Of a stretch of 13,406 nucleotides of DNA, positions 6,925 through 13,406 are shown piece by piece (the stretch's first letter is position 1; each line of letters begins with the position of its first letter). Under the pieces are notes generated by a model. It worked only from the letters and a program-made list of their open reading frames with translations, was not told where the DNA came from and ran no database searches. This DNA is from RBG-16-66-20 sp052386675 (GTDB taxonomy: Bacteria; Pseudomonadota; Gammaproteobacteria; Burkholderiales; SG8-39), in the NCBI GenBank assembly GCA_052386675.1, contig JBQTJX010000026.1, forward strand, positions 1 through 13,406. Direction: 5' to 3'. A program made the translations under genes and the position numbers.

Positions 6925-8279
6925 TTCACGACCCGGTAGCGCCACAGGCGGCAGCGCGCGAGGCGCGTTCCCCCGGGGATGCCCGCCTTCTTCATGAGCT
7001 CGGCGAGGAAGCCCCGGGTATCCGGCAGGTCGTCCCAGACCTGCGGCAGGAAGGTCGCGCGTTTCCCATCGTGCTCGAGGATGATGCCGTCCTGCTGCGG
7101 GCGGATCTGCGCGAGCAGCTCCGCCTCGTCGGCAAAGCGGATCGGCTTGGACGCCGACAGCAGCGAGACCTCGACCTCGCAGCGCGGCCATTCCTCGCGC
7201 GACAGCTTCGGGAACCGGTGGTCGCGGAACGCGGCGCCGAGCGCGTTCGCGGCGACGTCCTCGCCCAGCATGCGTTCGGCGGCGAGGCTGCCAACGCAGC
7301 CGCGCAGCCTGCCCTCCAGGGTCAGGGTGACGAAGGTCGCCCCCGCCTGGCGCAGCCAGGGCGCGAGCATCGTGACCGGCGCATCGCCGGGAAATCCCAG
7401 AACCTTCGCGATCGAGGCGCGCGCGATGCCGACCAGCGTCCGCCCGGCTTCCTCGGCGGACACCGGCGCGCCCTCGTCGAGCGCGAATGCCGAGTAGCCG
7501 ACCACGCGGCTCCTGCCGCCCGCGGTGTCCCCCGAATTGCAGGCCGACAGCAGCCGGATGGAAAGCTTGCGCCGCCGGGCCACCGCCAGCAGCCCGTTGA
7601 GTGCCGTCGCGCCGCAGGCTTCCTCGTGGTTGAGGTCGGTGGCGAAGGCGGCAATCCGCCTGAGCGTCGCGTCGTCAATCTTTTTTGCCTGGTCGTAATC
7701 GTGAAAATGGGAGAGATCGGTGGACAGCACGAACAGGGTTTCCGGACCGCCCCAGAGACGCTCGATCACCTCGGCGACCTCGACGGTGCTCGCCTCGCCG
7801 ACGGCGAGGGGCACCAGCGAGAAGGCGCCAAGCACTTTCTGCAGGAACGGCAACTGCACTTCCAGCGAATGCTCCTGCGCATGCGCCGGCGCGCTCGTCA
7901 CCACCTGCTTCAGGCCGGACAACTCGCGCACCGCGGTGCGGTCCAGCGGCACGCGGCCCAGCGGCGTATCGAAAGCCTCGGCCGCCGGCAGCGCGAGTCC
8001 CCTCACCGCGACCCGGTGCACCGGCCCCAGCAACACGACGCGCTTGACCACGCCGCGCGCCGGCAGGAGTTCGTCATATGCGGTCGCAGCCACCGGGCCG
8101 GAATAGATGGTCCCGGCGTGCGGCACCACCAGCGCCTTGGGAAACGAGAAGCGCGGCTCGAAGCGCTCGATGCCGCCCATCAGGTCATCCAGCTCGAGTT
8201 GCAGGGCCGCGGGATCCGCGGGGTAGAAGGCGCCCGCGACGGCGGCGGGGCGGACTTTGGCGTTGAGCTGCGCGCTCAC
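6900..8279 (-). CDS. MEMO1-AMMECR1 fusion protein (AmmeMemoRadiSam system proteins B and A)
   Basis: A 459-residue fusion. Residues 1-267 form a MEMO1-like domain: KVRPAAVAGAFYPADP, VPHAGTIYSGPVAATAY with H54, GPVHRV with H88, STDLSHFHDYDQA with H191, and EACGATALNGLL with C222. By eye H54, H88 and C222 align with the metal-binding His49, His81 and Cys244 of human MEMO1. Residues about 275-455 form an AMMECR1 domain with the hallmark LRGCVGSL (C328), FRDHRFPKLSREEW and DGIILEHDGKRATFLPQVWDDLPD. MEMO and AMMECR1 domains occur as separate proteins or as this fusion, usually beside the radical SAM gene, as here. The biochemical role is unknown; binding to a nucleotide or redox substrate is speculation. 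The GTG start at 8277-8279 overlaps the pncC stop by 3 bases (GTGA junction), and its own end overlaps the radical SAM gene if that starts at 6924. Confidence 0.94.
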   Translation of the reverse strand: MSAQLNAKVRPAAVAGAFYPADPAALQLELDDLMGGIERFEPRFSFPKALVVPHAGTIYSGPVAATAYDELLPARGVVKRVVLLGPVHRVAVRGLALPAAEAFDTPLGRVPLDRTAVRELSGLKQVVTSAPAHAQEHSLEVQLPFLQKVLGAFSLVPLAVGEASTVEVAEVIERLWGGPETLFVLSTDLSHFHDYDQAKKIDDATLRRIAAFATDLNHEEACGATALNGLLAVARRRKLSIRLLSACNSGDTAGGRSRVVGYSAFALDEGAPVSAEEAGRTLVGIARASIAKVLGFPGDAPVTMLAPWLRQAGATFVTLTLEGRLRGCVGSLAAERMLGEDVAANALGAAFRDHRFPKLSREEWPRCEVEVSLLSASKPIRFADEAELLAQIRPQQDGIILEHDGKRATFLPQVWDDLPDTRGFLAELMKKAGIPGGTRLARCRLWRYRVVKWKQKDLH

Positions 8280-8764
8280 AGCGGTTCCAGCAATCCCTTC
8301 AGTGCGTGGTCTACGGACTGGCGGCGCACGCTCTCGCGGTCGCCGGTGAAATGCCGCGTTTCACTGCGGATCTTACTCCCGCGCGCCCAGGCGAAGCAGA
8401 CCATGCCGACGGGCTTGGTGGCACTGCCGCCGCCGGGACCGGCGACGCCGGTGACCGACAGCGCCACGCCCGCGCCGGCGCGTCGCAGCGCACCCGCGGC
8501 CATCTCGCGCGCGGTCTCCTCGCTCACTGCACCGTGGCGTTCCAGGGTCCGTTCCGCGACCCCGAGCTCGTCGCGCTTGGCGGCGTTCGAGTAGGTGACC
8601 CAGCCGCGCTCGAACCAGTCCGAGGACCCAGCGACCGACGTGATCACCTGCGCCACCCAGCCTCCGGTGCACGACTCGGCCGTCGCGAGCTTCTCGCCGG
8701 CCGCTTTCAGCGCCTGCCCGGCCCGCGCCGCCAGCGTGTCCAACGATTCCAGCGATTCCTGCAT
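8276..8764 (-). CDS. pncC: Nicotinamide-nucleotide amidohydrolase (CinA C-terminal domain family)
   Basis: A 162-residue single-domain protein, close to the 165 residues of E. coli PncC. It hydrolyses nicotinamide mononucleotide to nicotinate mononucleotide and ammonia, feeding the NMN released by NAD-dependent DNA ligase back into NAD synthesis. Signatures are LATAESCTGGWVA with the catalytic Ser31, VTYSNAAKRDELGV, HGAVSEETAREMA and SVTGVAGPGGGSATKPVGMVCFAW. The N-terminal CinA domain (ADP-ribose pyrophosphatase-like) is absent, as in PncC. The ATG at 8762-8764 shares one base with the pgpA stop codon (TGATG). A longer open frame continues upstream, but that part is out of phase with pgpA and thiL and is not coding. 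The gene is co-directional with riboflavin, thiamine and AmmeMemoRadiSam genes. Confidence 0.94.
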   Translation of the reverse strand: MQESLESLDTLAARAGQALKAAGEKLATAESCTGGWVAQVITSVAGSSDWFERGWVTYSNAAKRDELGVAERTLERHGAVSEETAREMAAGALRRAGAGVALSVTGVAGPGGGSATKPVGMVCFAWARGSKIRSETRHFTGDRESVRRQSVDHALKGLLEPL

Positions 8765-9258
8765 CAGAAGAACAGCCTCTTCGCGATCGCCAGGACCAGC
8801 AGCGTATACCCCGCCGCGAGGATGTCGTCGAACATCACGCCAAAGCCGCCCTTGAAGCGCTTCTCGAAGCCGCGGATGGGCGGCGGCTTGACCACGTCGA
8901 AGGCGCGAAAGAGGAAGAACGCTGCGGCCTGCCACCACGGGTCGTCTGGACACAAGGCCAGGACGAGGAGGAAGGCCACGACTTCGTCCCAGCACATCGA
9001 GCCATGGTCTGCGATGCCCAGGTGGCGCCCGGTGAGTTCGCAGGCCCAGACCCCGGCGGCGAACAGGAACGCAAGCAGACCGAACAGGACCAGCGGATCG
9101 TAGGCCTTGCCGATCAGGAACCAGATGGGCAGCGCGACCAGCGTGCCCGCTGTGCCCGGCGCGAAGCGCGACAGCCCGGCGCCGAAGCCGAGCGCGACGA
9201 AATGCGCCGGATGGTTGAAGGTGAAGCGCGCGTCGGGGCGGAAGACGATCGAGCTCAT
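8764..9258 (-). CDS. pgpA: Phosphatidylglycerophosphatase A
   Basis: An inner-membrane enzyme of 164 residues that dephosphorylates phosphatidylglycerol phosphate to phosphatidylglycerol. Conserved blocks in order are GFGAGLSRFAPGTAGTL (24-40), the acidic motif DHGSMCWDEVV (84-94, with D91 and E92), FRAFDVVKPPPI (D121) and GGFGVMFDDILAG-like (138-150, D144 and D145). Hydrophobic segments fill about residues 38-75, 91-118 and 146-164. E. coli PgpA has 172 residues and the same DHGSxxWDE block. The ATG at 9256-9258 overlaps the thiL stop in an ATGA junction. The thiL-pgpA order is common in proteobacteria and supports both calls. Confidence 0.95.
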   Translation of the reverse strand: MSSIVFRPDARFTFNHPAHFVALGFGAGLSRFAPGTAGTLVALPIWFLIGKAYDPLVLFGLLAFLFAAGVWACELTGRHLGIADHGSMCWDEVVAFLLVLALCPDDPWWQAAAFFLFRAFDVVKPPPIRGFEKRFKGGFGVMFDDILAAGYTLLVLAIAKRLFF

Positions 9259-10190
9259 GTGGACGAAGCGGCCGCGAAATGGTCGTAGCCGCGCGGCACC
9301 GGCATCGGGGCGCCGGAGGCATCAAGCAGCACCAGTTTCGGATTGCCGCGCTGGATCGAGCCCACGCGGGTGAGGCGCAGCGACAGTTCCGCGCCCAGCG
9401 CCTCGATCTCGCCGCGATGCGCCTGCGACGCGGTGAACACCAGTTCGTAGTCGTCGCCCCCCGAGAGCACGCAGCGGCGCTCCGTGGCCGCGTCTGGGAA
9501 CGGCGCGAACTTCGGCAGGTCCGGGTAGCGCACCAGCGCCCCGGCGTGCGAACGCGCCAGGATGTGGCCGAGATCCTGCGCAAAGCCATCGGAGACGTCG
9601 ATCGCGCTCGAAGCCAGTCCGCGCAGGCGCTCGCCCAGTTCCACGCGCGGCTCGGGCTGGTGAAGGCGTGCCGCGGCCGCGGCGATGTCCGGCCGCGCGA
9701 GCCCCAGCGCGGCGCCGCCCAATTCCCCGGACACCCAGATGTCGTCGCCCGGAGCAGCGCCGGCGCGAAACAGCGCCAGGCCCTGCGGCACTTCGCCGAG
9801 AATCGTGACGCAGATGGCGCAAGGGCCGCGCGTGGTGTCGCCGCCGACCAGGTCCACGCCGTGGCTGGCGGCGAGCTCAAAGAAGCCCTCGGCAAAAGCG
9901 CTGATCCACGCCTCGTCGGCACGCGGCAGCGCGAGCGCGAGCGTCGCCCAGCGCGGCGCGGCGCCCATGGCGGCCATGTCAGACAGGTTGACGGCGAGCG
10001 ACTTGTGGCCGAGGGCGCGCGGATCGTCTCCGGCGCGGAAATGGGTGCCTTCCACCAGCAGGTCAGTGGAGATCGCGAGGTCCATGCCCGCGCTTGCCCG
10101 GACGAGCGCCGCATCATCGCCGACACCCAACAGCGCGTGCCTGGCTGGTCGGTCGAAATGGCGCCGGATCAGCTCGAACTCGGAGGGCAT
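9255..10190 (-). CDS. thiL: Thiamine-monophosphate kinase
   Basis: ATP-dependent kinase of 311 residues that converts thiamine monophosphate to the coenzyme thiamine diphosphate, the last step of thiamine synthesis. Family motifs in order are MPSEFELI at the start, GVGDDAALV (D25, D26), STDLLVEGTHF (41-51), HKSLAVNLSDMAAMGA (D71), VGGDTTRG (D118), IDVSDGFAQDLGHI (D198, D201) and SGGDDYELVF. These acidic residues bind Mg-ATP and substrate in the family. I chose the ATG at 10188-10190 because it gives the canonical N-terminus and lies 4 nt after the nusB stop. A start at 10289 would overlap nusB by about 95 nt with non-homologous sequence and is rejected. No strong ribosome-binding site is seen, consistent with coupling to nusB. 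Confidence 0.96.
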   Translation of the reverse strand: MPSEFELIRRHFDRPARHALLGVGDDAALVRASAGMDLAISTDLLVEGTHFRAGDDPRALGHKSLAVNLSDMAAMGAAPRWATLALALPRADEAWISAFAEGFFELAASHGVDLVGGDTTRGPCAICVTILGEVPQGLALFRAGAAPGDDIWVSGELGGAALGLARPDIAAAAARLHQPEPRVELGERLRGLASSAIDVSDGFAQDLGHILARSHAGALVRYPDLPKFAPFPDAATERRCVLSGGDDYELVFTASQAHRGEIEALGAELSLRLTRVGSIQRGNPKLVLLDASGAPMPVPRGYDHFAAASST

Positions 10191-10194
10191 GCCC

Positions 10195-10671
10195 TCAGGC
10201 CGTCGTCCCGGTCGCCCGTGCCGACGCCTGCCTGGAGCGGGCGATCTCCTCGGCGCGCAGCTCGACGGCGAGCTTCTCCAGCACACCATTGACGAAGCGG
10301 TGGCCGTCGGTGCCGCCGTAGCTCTTGCCCAGCTCGATGGCCTCGTTGATCACGACCTTGAAAGGCGTGTCCGGGCGCTCGGCGAGCTCCCAGGCGCCGA
10401 TCAGGAGCACCACGCGCTCCACGGGGGACAGCGAGGCAAGCGACCGGGTCAGGTGCGGTGCGATGCGCGCCTCAAGCGCATCGCGGCCGTCCACCACGCC
10501 GCGGATCAGCGCCTCGGCGAAAGTCTGGTCGCAGCGCGGCCAGCCCTCCAGCGTGGTGGCATGCCCGGGCGCATCGCCGCCGGCGAGCTGCCAGGCGTAA
10601 AGCGCCTGCAGCGCGATCTCGCGCGCCGCGCGGCGTCGCGACGTTCTCTGCGTCCCGGGCTTGGCGGCCAC
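10195..10671 (-). CDS. nusB: Transcription antitermination factor NusB
   Basis: A 158-residue RNA-binding protein that with NusE (ribosomal protein S10) binds the boxA element of rRNA leaders and prevents premature termination of rRNA transcription. Recognised by SRRRAAREIALQALYAWQL near the start, LSPVERVVLLIGAWEL in the middle, and the C-terminal VVINEAIELGKSYG followed by DGHRFVNGVLEKLA. It is longer than E. coli NusB (139 residues) through a basic N-terminal tail (KPGTQRTSRRR) and a C-terminal tail after LRAEE. The start is a GTG (10669-10671), 4 nt after the ribH stop. The ribH-nusB-thiL order is widely conserved in proteobacteria. Confidence 0.96.
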   Translation of the reverse strand: MAAKPGTQRTSRRRAAREIALQALYAWQLAGGDAPGHATTLEGWPRCDQTFAEALIRGVVDGRDALEARIAPHLTRSLASLSPVERVVLLIGAWELAERPDTPFKVVINEAIELGKSYGGTDGHRFVNGVLEKLAVELRAEEIARSRQASARATGTTA

Positions 10672-10675
10672 GGAC

Positions 10676-11094
10676 TCAGCGCCACTTTCCGGCGAGCTCG
10701 CGCTTCAGGCGCGCCATCTCGACCGCGACGCGCACCGCCTCGGCGCCCTTGTCCTTGCGCGCGAGCGCCTGCGCCTCGTCCTCGGCGGTGAGGATGCCGT
10801 TGCCCACCGGCAGGCCGAATTCCAGCGCCACGTCCATCAGGCCGCGCGCCGACTCGTTGCACACGATCTCGAAGTGGTAGGTCTCGCCGCGGATCACCGC
10901 GCCGACGGCGGCGAGCGCCTCGTAGCGCCCGGACTGGGCCAGCCACTGCAGCGCGAGCGGGATTTCCAGCGCGCCCGCGACCGCAATGTAGTCCGCCTCG
11001 ACGCCGAGCCTGGCGACCTCCGCCCTGGCCCCCTGGAGCAGCGCCTGGCAGATGTCATCGTTGAAGCGTGAATGGACCACGCCGAGCCGCAGGC

Positions 11095-11098
<4 letters not shown>
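10676..11098 (-). CDS. ribH: 6,7-dimethyl-8-ribityllumazine synthase
   Basis: A 140-residue enzyme that condenses 3,4-dihydroxy-2-butanone 4-phosphate (the product of the adjacent ribB) with the ribitylamino-uracil intermediate to make lumazine, the last-but-one step of riboflavin synthesis. Motifs are RFN (11-13), AGALEIPLAL (41-50; most homologues have PGA where this has AGA), GAVIRGETYHFEIVCNESARGL with catalytic His75, and PVGNGILTAEDEAQAL. It is shorter than E. coli RibH (156 residues), with a trimmed N-terminus and a shorter loop before KGAEA. The ATG at 11096-11098 overlaps the ribB stop in an ATGA junction. Confidence 0.96.
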
Positions 11099-12222
<1,124 letters not shown>

Positions 12223-12228
12223 GCGGCC

Positions 12229-12234
12229 ATTATA
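12229..12234 (-). promoter_or_regulatory. Candidate -10 element for ribB, inside the terminator T-tract
   Basis: On the minus strand TATAAT is an exact match to the sigma-70 -10 hexamer. Six bases (GCCGC region, 12223-12228) separate it from the ribB ATG, so transcription would begin at or next to the A of the start codon, giving a leaderless mRNA. No -35-like hexamer is found at 16-18 bp spacing because that position falls in the terminator stem. The match may be a by-product of the T-tract. Confidence 0.35.
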
Positions 12235-12261
12235 AAAAGAAACGGGGCCGACGGCCCCGTT
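12235..12261 (-). terminator. Intrinsic terminator of the trmD-rplS operon
   Basis: A perfect 9-bp stem, AACGGGGCC with GGCCCCGTT (12241-12249 and 12253-12261), with a 3-nt loop, is followed on the minus strand by TCTTTTTAT. It begins 25 nt after the rplS stop codon. Both flanks are T-rich on their own strands, so it could also act on plus-strand transcripts. Confidence 0.88.
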
Positions 12262-12267
12262 CTTTTG

Positions 12268-12283
12268 CCCTGCGGCGGCAGGG
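12268..12283 (-). other. Small hairpin between rplS stop and terminator
   Basis: CCCTGC (12268-12273) pairs with GCAGGG (12278-12283) around a 4-nt loop, giving a 6-bp stem that starts 3 nt after the rplS stop codon. With the stronger hairpin that follows it forms a double-stem 3' end, which may protect the mRNA from exonucleases. No T-run follows it directly. Confidence 0.5.
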
Positions 12284-12285
12284 GA

Positions 12286-12669
12286 TCACTCCTCGGCCGC
12301 GCCGGCCTCGGCCCGCTCGCCCAGCTTCTCGCGGATGCGGGCGCTCTTGCCCGAGCGCGCGCGCAGGTAATAGAGCTTGGAGCGGCGCACGCTGCCCTTC
12401 CTCTTCACTTCGATCGAGGCGATCAGCGGCGAGTAGGTCTGGAAGGTCCGCTCGACTCCCTCGCCCGAGGAGATCTTGCGGACGATGAACGCGGAGTTGA
12501 GGCCGCGGTTGCGCTTGCCGACGACGATGCCCTCGAAGGCCTGCACGCGCTTGCGCTCGCCCTCGACGACGTTGACGTTGACGATCACGGTGTCGCCCGG
12601 CTCGAAATCCGGTATCTGCCGGTTGAGGCGCTTGATTTCTTCCTGCTCCAGTTTCGCGATGAGATCCAT
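12286..12669 (-). CDS. rplS: Large ribosomal subunit protein bL19
   Basis: A 127-residue ribosomal protein located at the interface of the 30S and 50S subunits. It shows the typical start MDLIAKLEQEEIKRLNRQIPDFEPGD (first 20 residues diagnostic) and the core VFEGIVVGKRNRG-like block (here AFEGIVVGKRNRG). Also present are the basic signature GSVRRSKLYYLRARSGKSARI and an acidic, alanine-rich C-terminal tail of about 15 residues beyond the usual 115-residue length. The ATG at 12667-12669 has a GGAGG ribosome-binding site 5-6 nt upstream that lies within the end of trmD, whose stop is separated by 1 nt. Longer in-frame starts inside trmD are rejected. The rpsP-rimM-trmD-rplS order is a standard bacterial operon; the first two genes would lie right of the window. 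Confidence 0.98.
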   Translation of the reverse strand: MDLIAKLEQEEIKRLNRQIPDFEPGDTVIVNVNVVEGERKRVQAFEGIVVGKRNRGLNSAFIVRKISSGEGVERTFQTYSPLIASIEVKRKGSVRRSKLYYLRARSGKSARIREKLGERAEAGAAEE

Positions 12670-12670
12670 T

Positions 12671-13406
12671 TCAGCCTCCGTCGTTTGTCGCGCGCCCGTT
12701 CTCGCGCTGGTATTGCTCGAGCAAGCCGCGCTCTTCCGCATTCAACTCCCGCGCCGCCAGCAGCTCCGGGCGTCGCCGCCAGGTCCTGCCGAGCGCCTGG
12801 CACAGGCGCCAGCGCCGGATTTTCTCGTGGTGGCCGGAGAGCAGCACCTCCGGCACCCGCGCGCCCCGCTCATTCTCCGGCCACGTCTCCGGGCGCGTGT
12901 ACTGCGGGCAGTCGAGCAGCCCCCGCGCGAACGACTCCTCGGCGGCCGAGCCCTCGTCGCCGAGCGCACCCGGGAGCTGCCGCACCACGGCGTCGATCAG
13001 CGCCATCGCGGCGAGCTCGCCGCCCGAGAGCACATAGTCGCCGAGCGACAGCTCCTCGTCGACGCGCCGCGCGATCAGCCGCTCGTCCACGCCCTCGTAG
13101 CGGCCGCAAAGCAGCGTCAGCGCCCTGCGGCCCGCGAGCTCCACCACTTTCGCGTGATCGAGCCTCTTGCCTTGCGGCGAGAGGTAAACCACCGCGCCGC
13201 CGCCCGCGCCCTGAGCCGCGTCGAGCGCTTTCTCCAGCGGCTCGGCGAGCATCACCATGCCCGGGCCCCCGCCGTACGGACGGTCATCCACCGTCCGGTA
13301 GTTGTCGGCGGTGAAGTCGCGCGGGTTCCAGGTCTCGAGGCGCCACAAGCCCGCCTCGCGCGCCCGCCCGGTGATGCCGCTTCGCGCCACCGCGGCGAAC
13401 ATCTCC
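12671..13406 (-). CDS. trmD: tRNA (guanine-N1-)-methyltransferase TrmD, 5' end cut by window edge
   Basis: Transfers methyl from S-adenosylmethionine to N1 of G37 in tRNAs, preventing +1 frameshifting. 244 residues are visible. About ten N-terminal residues are missing, since the family start reads like MRFDVVTLFPEMF and the window begins at EMFAAVARSGITGRA. SPOUT-type (trefoil knot) motifs are complete: DDRPYGGGPGMVM, YLSPQGKRL, LLCGRYEGVDERLI, EELSLGDYVLSGGELAAM (18 residues containing the catalytic-site Asp and the knot glycines) and CPQYTRPETW. The methionine at 13400-13402 is internal, not the start. The stop is 1 nt before the rplS ATG. Confidence 0.98.
   Translation of the reverse strand, partial: EMFAAVARSGITGRAREAGLWRLETWNPRDFTADNYRTVDDRPYGGGPGMVMLAEPLEKALDAAQGAGGGAVVYLSPQGKRLDHAKVVELAGRRALTLLCGRYEGVDERLIARRVDEELSLGDYVLSGGELAAMALIDAVVRQLPGALGDEGSAAEESFARGLLDCPQYTRPETWPENERGARVPEVLLSGHHEKIRRWRLCQALGRTWRRRPELLAARELNAEERGLLEQYQRENGRATNDGG

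Noticed and set aside
6925..7191. N-terminal extension of the radical SAM protein
   Set aside because: It lies within the conserved AMMECR1 domain coding sequence in a different frame; its Arg/Gly/Pro-rich translation looks non-coding.
6903..8594. Open frame of 563 codons antisense to the MEMO1-AMMECR1 and pncC genes
   Set aside because: It spans two real genes on the opposite strand and has no recognisable domain.
8765..10126. Upstream extension of the pncC frame through pgpA and thiL
   Set aside because: Both regions encode conserved proteins in other frames; PncC homology begins at the ATG at 8764.
10191..10289. Longer thiL start
   Set aside because: It would overlap the conserved NusB C-terminus, and the canonical ThiL start MPSEFELI is at 10190.
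12670..12803. Longer rplS start inside trmD
   Set aside because: The bL19 family starts at MDLIAKLEQ, and a GGAGG ribosome-binding site precedes that ATG.

Overview
The window is GC-rich, almost fully coding chromosomal DNA. The RecA, TrmD, L19, NusB, RibH and lumazine/DHBP-synthase sequences and the gene order point to a betaproteobacterium; the order and genus cannot be fixed from sequence reading alone. There is no sign of phage, plasmid, insertion sequence, CRISPR array, tRNA or rRNA. Both ends cut a gene: recA on the left (C-terminal half missing) and trmD on the right (first few residues missing). No stretch over 300 bases lacks a gene.

Left block (1-4472): recA runs leftward from a GTG start. 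It is separated by a 174-bp divergent intergenic region, with a LexA-like box and a plausible recA promoter, from a rightward four-gene set. That set is a 3-hydroxyisobutyrate-dehydrogenase-family oxidoreductase, a CHAD-domain protein, a SixA-like histidine phosphatase and a two-domain PPK2 polyphosphate kinase (AMP phosphotransferase type). The last three look like a polyphosphate-linked module, with a polyP-binding domain, a phosphohistidine phosphatase and a polyP-using nucleotide kinase.

Junction (4473-4516): the rightward set meets a long leftward operon tail to tail. A perfect 22-bp palindrome overlaps the stop codon of the last leftward gene.

Right block (4510-13406, all leftward; transcription order from right to left): trmD-rplS, the end of a ribosomal/tRNA-modification operon, closed by a strong hairpin-plus-T-tract terminator. 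Then follows a tightly packed run: ribB (DHBP synthase with a degenerate GTP-cyclohydrolase-II-like tail), ribH, nusB, thiL, pgpA, pncC (CinA C-terminal family), a MEMO1-AMMECR1 fusion, the AmmeMemoRadiSam radical SAM enzyme, and an MFS transporter. Junctions are 1- to 25-nt overlaps or gaps of 4-6 nt, so the run is probably one translationally coupled unit. It joins riboflavin, thiamine and NAD-recycling functions to the AmmeMemoRadiSam set, whose biochemical role is not established, and ends with a candidate transporter.

The points most worth following up are the AmmeMemoRadiSam-MFS tail of the cofactor operon, the CHAD-SixA-PPK2 module, the unexplained 22-bp palindrome, and the ribB start. 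At ribB the terminator tail of the preceding operon also spells a perfect -10 hexamer seven bases before the ATG.
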